Shown: piece after piece, positions 1 to 5,245 of the stretch
Numbering within the stretch: position 1 is the stretch's first letter
Layout of the letters: each line of letters begins with the position of its first letter
Source: an uncultured Verrucomicrobiota bacterium
GTDB taxonomy: Bacteria > Verrucomicrobiota > Verrucomicrobiia > Limisphaerales > UBA9464
Length of the DNA stretch: 5,245 bases
Direction of reading: 5' to 3'
NCBI GenBank assembly: GCA_903925515.1
Contig: CAIYFP010000589.1
Span: 1-5,245, forward strand
Translations under genes and position numbers: made by a program
The notes under the pieces: model-generated
What the model was told of the DNA's origin: nothing
The model's input: the letters and a program-made list of their open reading frames with translations, nothing else
The model's database searches: none

Positions 1-38
1 CCTCGGCGGCGGTTGCAGCAGGCTGGGCCTTGAGGATT

Positions 39-716
39 TCAGTACCGAGGTCGCAACGAAGCCGGGGCCCGGGCCGGACGCTCCGCCTGGAACTTCTTGC
101 GCGATTCCACATGGCTGTCGCCGTAGGCCACGTTGCCGAGCCCTTGGTGGCGCTCGAACGTGAACCGAAACTCGATGTTGGTGCCGTGGCGCGGGAACTC
201 CTTCAGCTCCTTCCATGTCGTGGAAAGGGTCGAGTCCGACAAAAGCGGCACGGAAGACTCGCCATGCTGGGCATGGAGGTTGAGCGCGTAGCTGATGTTG
301 GTCATGCCGAGGTCCCGGACCCGGGGCAGCCAAAACTTGGTCACCGGGCAGACCAGCACCTGGGGCGTCTTGAAGTCGTCGGCCATCACATGGAACGCGC
401 CCGGATGCAGGGCCATGATGCCATGGGAGACGGGGACGATGGCGTTGTCCTCCTGCGCCCCGCCGTCGGCGCGCGGCACGGACTGGGGGTAGTGGTTGAA
501 GTGGTCGTGGGCATAGGCACTCATGATGATGGCCACCTGTCGCAGGCCGCCGGCGCAGCGTGCCCGCCTTCCGTTCTGGATCGTCCGGGTCACGCTGGGC
601 ATGAGCATGGAAGCGAGGATTCCAATGATGGCGCAGACGACCAGCACCTCGGTCAGCGTGTAGGCCGACGTGCCGCGATCCCATGGCTGCCTCGACGTCA
701 TGCGAGATGGGAGCAT
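39..716 (-). CDS. Prepilin-type N-terminal cleavage/methylation domain protein (pseudopilin-like)
   Basis: This 225-residue protein has a type IV pilin/type II secretion pseudopilin N-terminus. A short basic leader is followed by A18-Y19-T-L-T-E23 and a hydrophobic helix of about residues 24-40 (VLVVCAIIGILASMLMP). E23 sits at position +5 of the mature protein, the conserved Glu needed for assembly. The residue before the predicted cut is Ala18 rather than the usual Gly; the nearest Gly is G15. Further on are C54, L58-R59-Q60, Y68-A-x-D71 and Y76-P77, then VLVCP (about 120-124), SYALN, and a C-terminal YGDSHVES (G199 to S205). This layout is typical of the many small pseudopilins of Verrucomicrobiota and Planctomycetota, whose substrates are mostly unknown. 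The protein would be inserted by Sec and processed by a PilD-like peptidase. Length is normal for the group. The start at 714-716 has no obvious Shine-Dalgarno; an in-frame ATG five codons in (699-701) is an alternative. The gene is transcribed away from yajC. Confidence 0.9.
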   Translation of the reverse strand: MLPSRMTSRQPWDRGTSAYTLTEVLVVCAIIGILASMLMPSVTRTIQNGRRARCAGGLRQVAIIMSAYAHDHFNHYPQSVPRADGGAQEDNAIVPVSHGIMALHPGAFHVMADDFKTPQVLVCPVTKFWLPRVRDLGMTNISYALNLHAQHGESSVPLLSDSTLSTTWKELKEFPRHGTNIEFRFTFERHQGLGNVAYGDSHVESRKKFQAERPARAPASLRPRY

Positions 717-870
717 GGGTTGCGAGGCGGATGCGACCCCGTCTTTTGACGATTCCCGACGTTCCGGCGGGGGAAGGTCGTCGGCCCTTGCGAGGACGAG
801 GCGGGCGGCTTGAGCGGGAAGGGCGAGGTGGATGCCATTCGGAGGACGTTGCTGCCAGAAAACGCCATGC

Positions 871-898
871 TTGCCAATCGGGGCTTCATTTCTAGGAT
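871..898 (+). promoter_or_regulatory. Candidate sigma70-type promoter for yajC-secDF
   Basis: TTGCCA at 871-876 and TAGGAT at 893-898 are separated by 16 bases, close to the -35/-10 consensus TTGACA/TATAAT with near-ideal spacing. Transcription would start near 905, giving a leader of about 18 bases before the yajC ATG at 923. That leader contains a short inverted repeat, CTCGT (904-908) and ACGAG (914-918), with a five-base loop. The rest of the divergent spacer (717-870) shows no convincing promoter for the leftward pilin gene and no gene. The promoter call is by eye only. Confidence 0.45.
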
Positions 899-922
899 TC
901 GCCCTCGTTTTTCACGAGTCGC

Positions 923-1288
923 ATGTCTCAACAAATGATTGCCGCCTTGCTGGCCCTTACGCCACCGGCTTCCAACGCGGACCCCAACGCGCAGAAGCAG
1001 CAGATGATCTACCAGGTCGGTATGATCGTGGTCATGGGCGTGGTGTTCTGGGTCCTGCTGATCCGGCCGCAGCAGAAGCGGGCCAAGGAGCAGGCTGCCT
1101 TGCTGGCAAACCTCAAGCCCGGCGACCGGGTCACCACCTCCTCCGGGATCGTCGCGACGGTTGTCTCGATCAAGGAACACACCGTCACGATACGGTCGGC
1201 CGACACCAAGCTTGAGGTGGTCAAGTCGTCCATCTCGCAGGTGCTCCAAGGCTCGGAGGCTCCGTCCAACGCGCCCGAGAGCCGCTAG
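923..1288 (+). CDS. yajC: Preprotein translocase subunit YajC
   Basis: This 121-residue protein is a single-span inner-membrane accessory of the Sec translocase that co-purifies with SecD and SecF. A short N-terminal segment precedes one membrane helix at about residues 30-47 (VGMIVVMGVVFWVLLI). The family hallmark RPQQKRAKEQ follows directly, then a cytoplasmic small beta domain with LKPGDRVTTSSGIVATVVSI, as in other YajC proteins. The length is normal for the family (roughly 85-120). The ATG at 923 is preceded by TTTTTCACGAGTCGC, with no Shine-Dalgarno, so the start rests on the fit to the family. The gene lies 50 bases upstream of secDF on the same strand, the conserved yajC-secD-secF order. 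The queuosine gene tgt, often found upstream of yajC in other bacteria, is absent here; a divergent pseudopilin gene is there instead. Confidence 0.96.
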   Translation: MSQQMIAALLALTPPASNADPNAQKQQMIYQVGMIVVMGVVFWVLLIRPQQKRAKEQAALLANLKPGDRVTTSSGIVATVVSIKEHTVTIRSADTKLEVVKSSISQVLQGSEAPSNAPESR

Positions 1289-1338
1289 GCCCGACCCCTT
1301 GCATCCCGGCATCCCGCCAAACCCTTTCCAACAGCACC

Positions 1339-4020
1339 ATGAATCGTAGCCACCTCTGGAAGTTCCTCTTCGTCCTGTTCACCATTGCATGGGCGACCAC
1401 CGAGATTCTTCCCTACAAGAACCGCAACCTCGTCGAGCAATTCGACCGGACAGCCCGCCTGAACCCGGACAAGGCGTTGGCGGACATCGTGGCCAAGGCG
1501 CGGGAGCTCGAGAAGGCCAATGCCCAGGAGCAAACCTCCATCTCCTACACGAACCTCCTCGCCGCAATCGGCAGCCACGACATCCGGAAGTATTTCCCCA
1601 CCAACTATGTCCTCCCCGGCGCGTCCACCCTTCCCCCGACGCAGCAGATCTTGAACCGCGTCCAGCGCGAGTCCGCGTCGCGCTTCAAGCTCGGCATCGA
1701 TCTCAAGGGCGGCACCTCGTTCCTTCTTGAGCTCGACACGACCAAGGTCGCCCCCACCAACGCCCCCGGCGGAACCAACGCGGTCGCGAAGGGCACCAAC
1801 GCCCCGCCGGAGGAAAGCTTCCTGTCGCGCCGCGGCGACAACATCCTCGTCGAGCAGGCCATCTCCGTGCTGCGCAAGCGTGTCGATGCGTTGGGCGTGG
1901 CGGAGCCAATCATCCAGCCGGCCGGCGAGAAGAGCATCCTCGTGCAGCTCCCGGGGCTGACCGAGGCCGACAAGGAGAATGCCCGGCAGCAACTTCGCCG
2001 CGCGGCATTCCTGGAGTTCCGCATGCTCGACCCGCGCATGCAGGAGCACCTTGCCTCCGGCCTGATCCCGCCCGGGTACGAGCGCAAGGGCATCGTGATC
2101 AAGGACAAGAAGACCGGTCGCCAGTCGGTCGAGCCCATCATCATCAAGAAGGCCCCCGAGCAGGGCCTCACCGGCGAGTACATCCGGTCCACGGACGTGT
2201 CCCTGAACCCGATGACGGGCGAGCCCATCATCCTGTTCTCCCTCACCTCCGAGGGCGCGCGCATCTTCGCGGACGTGACGACCAAGCAGGTCGGGCAGCG
2301 CCTTGGGATCGTCCTCGACGGCGAGGTGATCTCGGCGCCCAACATCCAGACGCCGATCACCGGGGGCTCCGGCCAGATCACCGGCAGCTTCGACCAGAAG
2401 GAGGCCATCGACCTGGCGTCGGCGCTCGACAACCCGCTCAAGGTGCCCCTCCGCATCATCGACGAGCGCGGCGTGGATCCGTCGCTGGGCGCGGACTCCG
2501 TCGCCTCGGGCATTCGTGCCGCCGTGTACGGCGTGGTCGCCGTGGCGGCGTTCATGCTGGCTTACTACCTCCTTGCGGGCGTGGTCGCGAACATCGCCCT
2601 CTTGCTGAACGTGCTCCTGCTTCTGGGGGTCATGTGCTCGCTGGACGTGACGTACACGCTGCCGGGCATCGCGGGCATCGTGCTGACGATCGGCATGGCG
2701 GTGGACGCGAACGTGCTCATCTACGAGCGCATGCGCGAGGAGCTGCATGCGGGCAAGTCCGTCCGCGGCGCCATCTCGGCGGGCTACTCCAAGGCCTTCG
2801 GAACCATCCTCGACTCCAACCTCACCACCCTCATCACCTCGGTGCTCCTCATCATCCTCGGCACCGGCTCCGTGAAGGGATTCGGCGTGGCGCTCACGGT
2901 GGGCTTGATCGTCTCGATGTTCACCGCCCTGGTCGTGACGCGGCTCGTGTTTGACGCATGGTTGGCCACGGGCGAGCGCAAGTCGCTGCCGATGATGGCA
3001 CTGATCAAGGGAACCCAAGTGGACTTCCTCAAGGTCGCCAAGCCCGCGTTCGCACTGTCATGGCTCGTCATCCTCGTTGGGCTTGGCTACGGCATCTTTG
3101 TCCGCGGCGGGAACATGCTCGGCGTCGAGTTCGCGGGTGGCGACTCCCTCGTCATGCGCTTCGATGAGTCGAGGAAGCCCGACACCGGCGCGCTTCGGAA
3201 GGCCCTTGAGGAGCTCAAGCTCGGCGAGGCCGCCGTTCGCTACGAGACCGACCCCGGCTCCGGAAAGCAGTTCCTCAACGTCATCGTCGCCCACAGCGAC
3301 GAGGCCGCCGCGAGGGGCGAGGCCAGCAACGGAACCCGGGCCGAGCAGGTGCTCAAGAAGGCCTTTCCGGACGCCAAGTTCGACCGCGTCGCCCTCGACA
3401 CCGTCGGCCCGGCCGTGGGCTTCGCCGTGCAGAAGTCCGCGATCATCGCGTCCCTCCTGTCCTTGTTCGGCATCCTCGTGTACGTGGCGTTCCGCTATGA
3501 GTTCAGCTTCGCCGTCGGCGCCGTGCTCGCCGTCGTCCATGACGTGCTCATGACGATCGGCCTGTACTGCCTCACGGGGCTATTCCATGAAGGCGGGCTG
3601 GGGCGCCAGTTCAACGCGACCTTCGTGGCCGCACTCCTCACGATCATCGGGTTCTCCATCAACGACACGATCGTGATCTTCGACCGCATCCGCGAGGACC
3701 TCAGGTTGGGCAAGCGCGGCTCGTTCTCGGGGATCATCAACACCGCGCTCAACGAGACCCTCAGCCGAACGATCATCACCTCCGGCACGGTCTTCATCGC
3801 AACCATCATCCTGTACCTGTTTGGCGGCGGCGCGATCAACGACTTCGCCTTCACGTTCCTCTGCGGCATCATCACGGGCACGTACTCGTCCATCTACATC
3901 GCATCCGCGTTGGTCCTGTGGTGGCACAAGGGAGAGCGCCCCTCGATCGGCGTTGCCACGCCGGTCTCGGGCTCCGGCCCGGTCATCGACGTCGGGACCG
4001 CCTCACCGTCCAACGCCTAG
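1339..4020 (+). CDS. secDF: Protein translocase subunit SecDF (SecD-SecF fusion)
   Basis: This 893-residue inner-membrane protein fuses SecD and SecF and uses proton flow to help complete export through SecYEG. The SecD half has TM1 (about 7-25), GIDLKGG (119-125), LRKRVDALGV (178-187), the periplasmic P1 region with LDGEVISAPNI (326-336), and five helices between about 394 and 538. The SecF half starts near 562, with TM7 at about 571-588, then GVEFAGGD (595-602), a small P4 domain, FRYEF (718-722), H734-D735 and GTYSS (847-851). Twelve helices are expected in total. The proton-relay residues are present: D456 in VDANVLIYER, D776 in INDTIVIFDR and R810 in TLSRTIITS. These match Thermus thermophilus SecDF D340, D637 and R671, with the same 34-residue gap between the last two. 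A Thr/Asn/Ala/Pro-rich insert lies at 138-157. No Shine-Dalgarno precedes the ATG; the C-rich gap after yajC suggests co-transcription. Confidence 0.98.
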   Translation: MNRSHLWKFLFVLFTIAWATTEILPYKNRNLVEQFDRTARLNPDKALADIVAKARELEKANAQEQTSISYTNLLAAIGSHDIRKYFPTNYVLPGASTLPPTQQILNRVQRESASRFKLGIDLKGGTSFLLELDTTKVAPTNAPGGTNAVAKGTNAPPEESFLSRRGDNILVEQAISVLRKRVDALGVAEPIIQPAGEKSILVQLPGLTEADKENARQQLRRAAFLEFRMLDPRMQEHLASGLIPPGYERKGIVIKDKKTGRQSVEPIIIKKAPEQGLTGEYIRSTDVSLNPMTGEPIILFSLTSEGARIFADVTTKQVGQRLGIVLDGEVISAPNIQTPITGGSGQITGSFDQKEAIDLASALDNPLKVPLRIIDERGVDPSLGADSVASGIRAAVYGVVAVAAFMLAYYLLAGVVANIALLLNVLLLLGVMCSLDVTYTLPGIAGIVLTIGMAVDANVLIYERMREELHAGKSVRGAISAGYSKAFGTILDSNLTTLITSVLLIILGTGSVKGFGVALTVGLIVSMFTALVVTRLVFDAWLATGERKSLPMMALIKGTQVDFLKVAKPAFALSWLVILVGLGYGIFVRGGNMLGVEFAGGDSLVMRFDESRKPDTGALRKALEELKLGEAAVRYETDPGSGKQFLNVIVAHSDEAAARGEASNGTRAEQVLKKAFPDAKFDRVALDTVGPAVGFAVQKSAIIASLLSLFGILVYVAFRYEFSFAVGAVLAVVHDVLMTIGLYCLTGLFHEGGLGRQFNATFVAALLTIIGFSINDTIVIFDRIREDLRLGKRGSFSGIINTALNETLSRTIITSGTVFIATIILYLFGGGAINDFAFTFLCGIITGTYSSIYIASALVLWWHKGERPSIGVATPVSGSGPVIDVGTASPSNA

Positions 4021-4039
4021 TTCGACTTGGGCGGCATCG

Positions 4040-4071
4040 AAGGCCCTTTCCATGACATGGGAAAGGGCCTT
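4040..4071 (+). terminator. Strong inverted repeat after secDF, probable terminator
   Basis: A perfect 12-bp stem, AAGGCCCTTTCC (4040-4051) with GGAAAGGGCCTT (4060-4071), encloses an 8-base loop. It begins 20 bases after the secDF stop codon. Only TT follows before GCC, so it lacks the U-run of a classical intrinsic terminator. It could still end or stabilise the yajC-secDF transcript, perhaps together with the hairpin just downstream. Its position between two co-directional gene groups supports a transcript-end role. Confidence 0.6.
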
Positions 4072-4079
4072 GCCGTTCC

Positions 4080-4094
4080 GGGGAAGGGTTCCCC
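4080..4094 (+). other. Small hairpin following the secDF terminator
   Basis: GGGGAA (4080-4085) and TTCCCC (4089-4094) form a perfect 6-bp stem with a GGG loop, 8 bases after the larger inverted repeat. It has no T-run either. It may act as a second part of the termination signal or be incidental in GC-rich sequence. Confidence 0.35.
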
Positions 4095-4146
4095 TGCATG
4101 GGACCGGGCGGCGGGTGTTTGCCATGGCGTTGAACCGGCCAGTGAA

Positions 4147-4152
4147 TAGGAT
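4147..4152 (+). promoter_or_regulatory. TAGGAT upstream of the DUF6941-like gene: ribosome binding site or -10 box
   Basis: AGGA (4148-4151) lies 7 bases before the GTG at 4159, an ideal Shine-Dalgarno distance, and supports GTG as the start. The same bases form TAGGAT, identical to the candidate -10 box of yajC. If used as a -10, transcription would begin at or beside the GTG, giving a leaderless message. The nearest -35-like hexamers are badly spaced: TTGCCA at 4119-4124 (22-base gap) and TTGAAC at 4130-4135 (11-base gap). The ribosome-binding reading is therefore preferred. Confidence 0.45.
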
Positions 4153-4158
4153 AAGCCT

Positions 4159-4566
4159 GTGAAACTGGAAATCTTCACCCTGTGCGAGTCCGCGTCGGAC
4201 TATGGCGGGAAGCTCTGCATCCTTGGCGCGTTCGACCATGTGGGGGCACCGCAGGCGCCCCATGTGATCCCGAGGTGCGCCGTGGTGGCGCGGATTCGGT
4301 TTCACCGGGTGGAGGAAGGAGCTCACAAGCTTCGGGTGAGCGTGGCTGACGCGGACGGGCGGAGCGTCATTCCGAACGTGGAGGCCCAGGTTGCAGTGCC
4401 GTTCCCGGAGCATGCTCAGAGCGCGACCTTCAACCTTGTGGTGAACATCAATGGACTGAAGCTCGGTGTTTTTGGGGAGTACACGACGGATATTGCCGTG
4501 GATGGAATGCACATGGGGTCTTTGCCGCTGTACTTTGGGAGGACCGGGGCCCCGGGCGTAACTTGA
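4159..4566 (+). CDS. DUF6941-like family protein of unknown function
   Basis: This 135-residue protein has no signal peptide or membrane segment and is probably a cytoplasmic beta-rich domain. The N-terminus has the pattern of the DUF6941 family: a strand ending in LCESA (8-12), then GGKLCILGAFD (16-26), a Pro-containing turn (P31, P34, P38) and a strand CAVVARIRF (40-48). Later come SVADADGRSV (61-70) and a C-terminal half with FNLVVNINGLKLGVFGEY (91-108), VDGMHMGSLPLYF (114-126). Strands separated by Gly or Asn turns suggest a compact beta-sandwich. The function of the family is not known to me, and the assignment is from memory of its sequence pattern. The start codon is GTG, with AGGA 7 bases upstream. 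The gene follows the secDF terminator and abuts the VOC gene; its TGA (4564-4566) shares its A with an in-frame ATG of that next reading frame. Codon choice is less biased than in secDF, for example more TTT and GGG. Confidence 0.72.
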   Translation: MKLEIFTLCESASDYGGKLCILGAFDHVGAPQAPHVIPRCAVVARIRFHRVEEGAHKLRVSVADADGRSVIPNVEAQVAVPFPEHAQSATFNLVVNINGLKLGVFGEYTTDIAVDGMHMGSLPLYFGRTGAPGVT

Positions 4567-4576
4567 TGGCCTCGGG

Positions 4577-4582
4577 AGGAGG
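4577..4582 (+). promoter_or_regulatory. Shine-Dalgarno for the VOC gene
   Basis: AGGAGG at 4577-4582 is the only full-consensus Shine-Dalgarno seen before a gene in the window. It lies 10 bases before the ATG at 4593 and 1 base before the ATG at 4584. An overlapping GGAGG (4575-4579) is 4 bases before 4584. It argues against translation starting at 4563 or 4566, which lie upstream of it. Confidence 0.6.
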
Positions 4583-4592
4583 GATGAAGCGC

Positions 4593-4994
4593 ATGAACAT
4601 CCGGGTGGAGCATGTCGGGTTGGCCGCGGCGGATCCGCGTGGGCTGGCGGACTGGTATGTTCGGTGCCTTGGTGGGACCGAGCTTTGGAACGACGGGAAG
4701 ATGCCGCCGGCGGTGTTTGTGCGGCTTCCGGGAGGCTGCCTGCTGGAGATTTACAAGGCCCATGCCTTGCTGGAAGGGACGTCGGTCAACGGGAACGCGG
4801 GTTTCCGTCACCTGGCATTGCGCGTGGAGGACATCGAGGAGGCGCGCCGTGAGCTTGCTGCGAGGGGCGTGATGTTCAGGGAGTCCGTGAAGGCGGCGGG
4901 CGGCGGCGGGCAAGTTTTGTTCTTTGAGGATGGGGAGGGCAACCTGCTGCACTTGGTGGGGCGGCCCGACGATGCGCCGTTGGCGTCGATTTGA
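4593..4994 (+). CDS. VOC family protein (glyoxalase/bleomycin-resistance/dioxygenase fold)
   Basis: This 133-residue protein contains two beta-alpha-beta-beta-beta modules, the normal size for a single-chain VOC subunit that dimerises. Numbering from the ATG at 4593, the module marks are RVEHVGLAAADP (4-15), DWYVRCLGG (20-28), GGCLLEIYKA (47-56), FRHLALRVEDIEEARRELAARG (71-92) and FFEDGEGNLLHLVGRP (110-125). Likely metal ligands are H7, E52 and H73. The fourth position, usually Glu in glyoxalase I, is H120 here, in GNLLHLV. That makes a standard GloA function doubtful and leaves the substrate unknown. Family members range over lyases, epimerases, dioxygenases and drug-binding proteins. Other in-frame starts are TTG 4563, ATG 4566 (overlapping the previous stop as TGATG) and ATG 4584. 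The 4593 start is chosen because it begins just before the first strand and has AGGAGG upstream. The gene is probably co-transcribed with the DUF6941-like gene. Confidence 0.9.
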   Translation: MNIRVEHVGLAAADPRGLADWYVRCLGGTELWNDGKMPPAVFVRLPGGCLLEIYKAHALLEGTSVNGNAGFRHLALRVEDIEEARRELAARGVMFRESVKAAGGGGQVLFFEDGEGNLLHLVGRPDDAPLASI

Positions 4995-5054
4995 GATGGC
5001 GGCTTCAGCCTAGGAACGGCGGTCAAGGCGGGCTTCAAGGCAAGCAAAGGGCCG

Positions 5055-5083
5055 TCCCATCAGGGCAAAGAGGCCCGGTGGGA
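5055..5083 (+). terminator. Hairpin after the VOC gene, possible terminator
   Basis: TCCCATC (5055-5061) pairs with GGTGGGA (5077-5083), including one G-T wobble. Inside it, GGGC (5063-5066) pairs with GCCC (5073-5076). Together they form an 11-pair stem with a single bulged A (5062) and a six-base loop AAAGAG. It begins 60 bases after the VOC stop codon. There is no T-run on either strand, so it may be the first unit of the hairpin chain that follows rather than a dedicated terminator. Confidence 0.4.
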
Positions 5084-5093
5084 TCCCTACGAG

Positions 5094-5243
5094 ACCTCGC
5101 CCCGAGGTGAGAGTGGGGTCGGCCGGCCCAGGTTGTAGGCCGGCGCAAGCGTGGCAGGGCCGTATCCGCCTTGGCTGGATCACGTCCAGCGGCAGGATGC
5201 CGCTGCGGACGCCGCTGTCACTCGGCCCCGACACTCGGAAGTG
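5094..5243. repeat. Chain of short inverted repeats; candidate intergenic palindromic element
   Basis: Several hairpins follow one another closely. ACCTCG/CGAGGT lies at 5094-5108 with loop CCC. GCCGGCC/GGCCGGC lies at 5122-5144 with a nine-base loop. A bulged stem lies at 5161-5184, pairing CGT-ATCC-GCC with GGC-GGAT-ACG. CAGCGGCA/TGCCGCTG lies at 5187-5205 with loop GGA. A small CACT/AGTG stem lies at 5232-5243. GCCGCTG recurs at 5199-5205 and 5211-5217, and CACTCGG at 5219-5225 and 5232-5238. No convincing gene lies here. The density of palindromes suggests a REP-like or other dispersed intergenic repeat, or a structured RNA. High GC raises the chance of random stems, and copy number cannot be judged from one window. 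Confidence 0.45.
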
Positions 5244-5245
5244 CG

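Noticed and set aside
1..112. A minus-strand frame opening at an ATG (110-112) inside the pilin gene and running off the left edge.
   Set aside because: It overlaps the pilin C-terminus in another frame, has no ribosome binding site and is only 37 codons long here. Bases 1-38 contain no minus-strand ATG, GTG or TTG to start a separate gene. A frameshifted pilin tail cannot be excluded, but the pilin end looks natural.
740..751. Inverted repeat CGTC-TTTT-GACG between the pilin and yajC genes, considered as an operator.
   Set aside because: A 4-bp stem is too short to stand out in this composition, and no second copy is present.
683..895. A 70-residue plus-strand frame across the divergent spacer.
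   Set aside because: It overlaps the pilin start, is Arg/Gly-rich and has no Shine-Dalgarno or recognisable domain.
1285..3018. A 577-residue minus-strand open frame opposite secDF.
   Set aside because: It is a shadow of the strongly GC-biased third codon positions of secDF. Its translation is rich in Asp, Arg, His and Gly without domain structure, and secDF is unambiguous on the other strand.
5010..5234. A 74-residue minus-strand reading frame across the right-end hairpin region.
   Set aside because: It overlaps all the major palindromes, has no recognisable domain and is rich in Pro, Arg and Gly, as expected from GC-rich non-coding sequence. It may be annotated as a hypothetical protein elsewhere, but I see no support for it.

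Overview
The window is GC-rich and gene-dense. It looks chromosomal and fits a member of the Verrucomicrobiota/PVC group. The evidence is the gene content: a short pseudopilin with the CP...SYALN...GDSHV layout common in that group, a one-piece SecD-SecF fusion directly after yajC, and start sites that mostly lack a clear Shine-Dalgarno sequence. The taxonomic call is an inference from gene style, because no rRNA or other marker gene is present.

Layout: positions 39-716 (minus strand) hold a prepilin-type protein with an N-terminal cleavage/methylation helix. A 206-base divergent spacer (717-922) carries a plausible sigma70-type promoter firing rightward. Next come yajC (923-1288) and, 50 bases later, a fused secDF gene (1339-4020). 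Together these encode the accessory SecDF-YajC part of the Sec translocase. A strong 12-bp inverted repeat (4040-4071), followed by a smaller hairpin (4080-4094), probably closes this unit.

A second, lower-profile rightward pair follows: a 135-residue protein resembling the DUF6941 family (4159-4566) and a VOC/glyoxalase-fold protein (about 4593-4994). These are nearly contiguous and probably co-transcribed. The last 250 bases have no convincing gene. They hold a chain of at least five short hairpins and a short direct repeat, reading like an intergenic palindromic repeat element or structured RNA. The first hairpin could terminate the VOC transcript.

How the genes work together: YajC and SecDF act in the inner membrane, where SecDF uses the proton gradient to help pull secreted proteins out of SecYEG. 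The pseudopilin is a membrane-anchored protein that would need Sec-dependent insertion, but its adjacency to yajC is probably incidental. Nothing links the DUF6941-like and VOC proteins to secretion. I see no mobile element, CRISPR array, tRNA or rRNA, and no clear new biological system. The hairpin cluster at the right end is the part most worth a second look.
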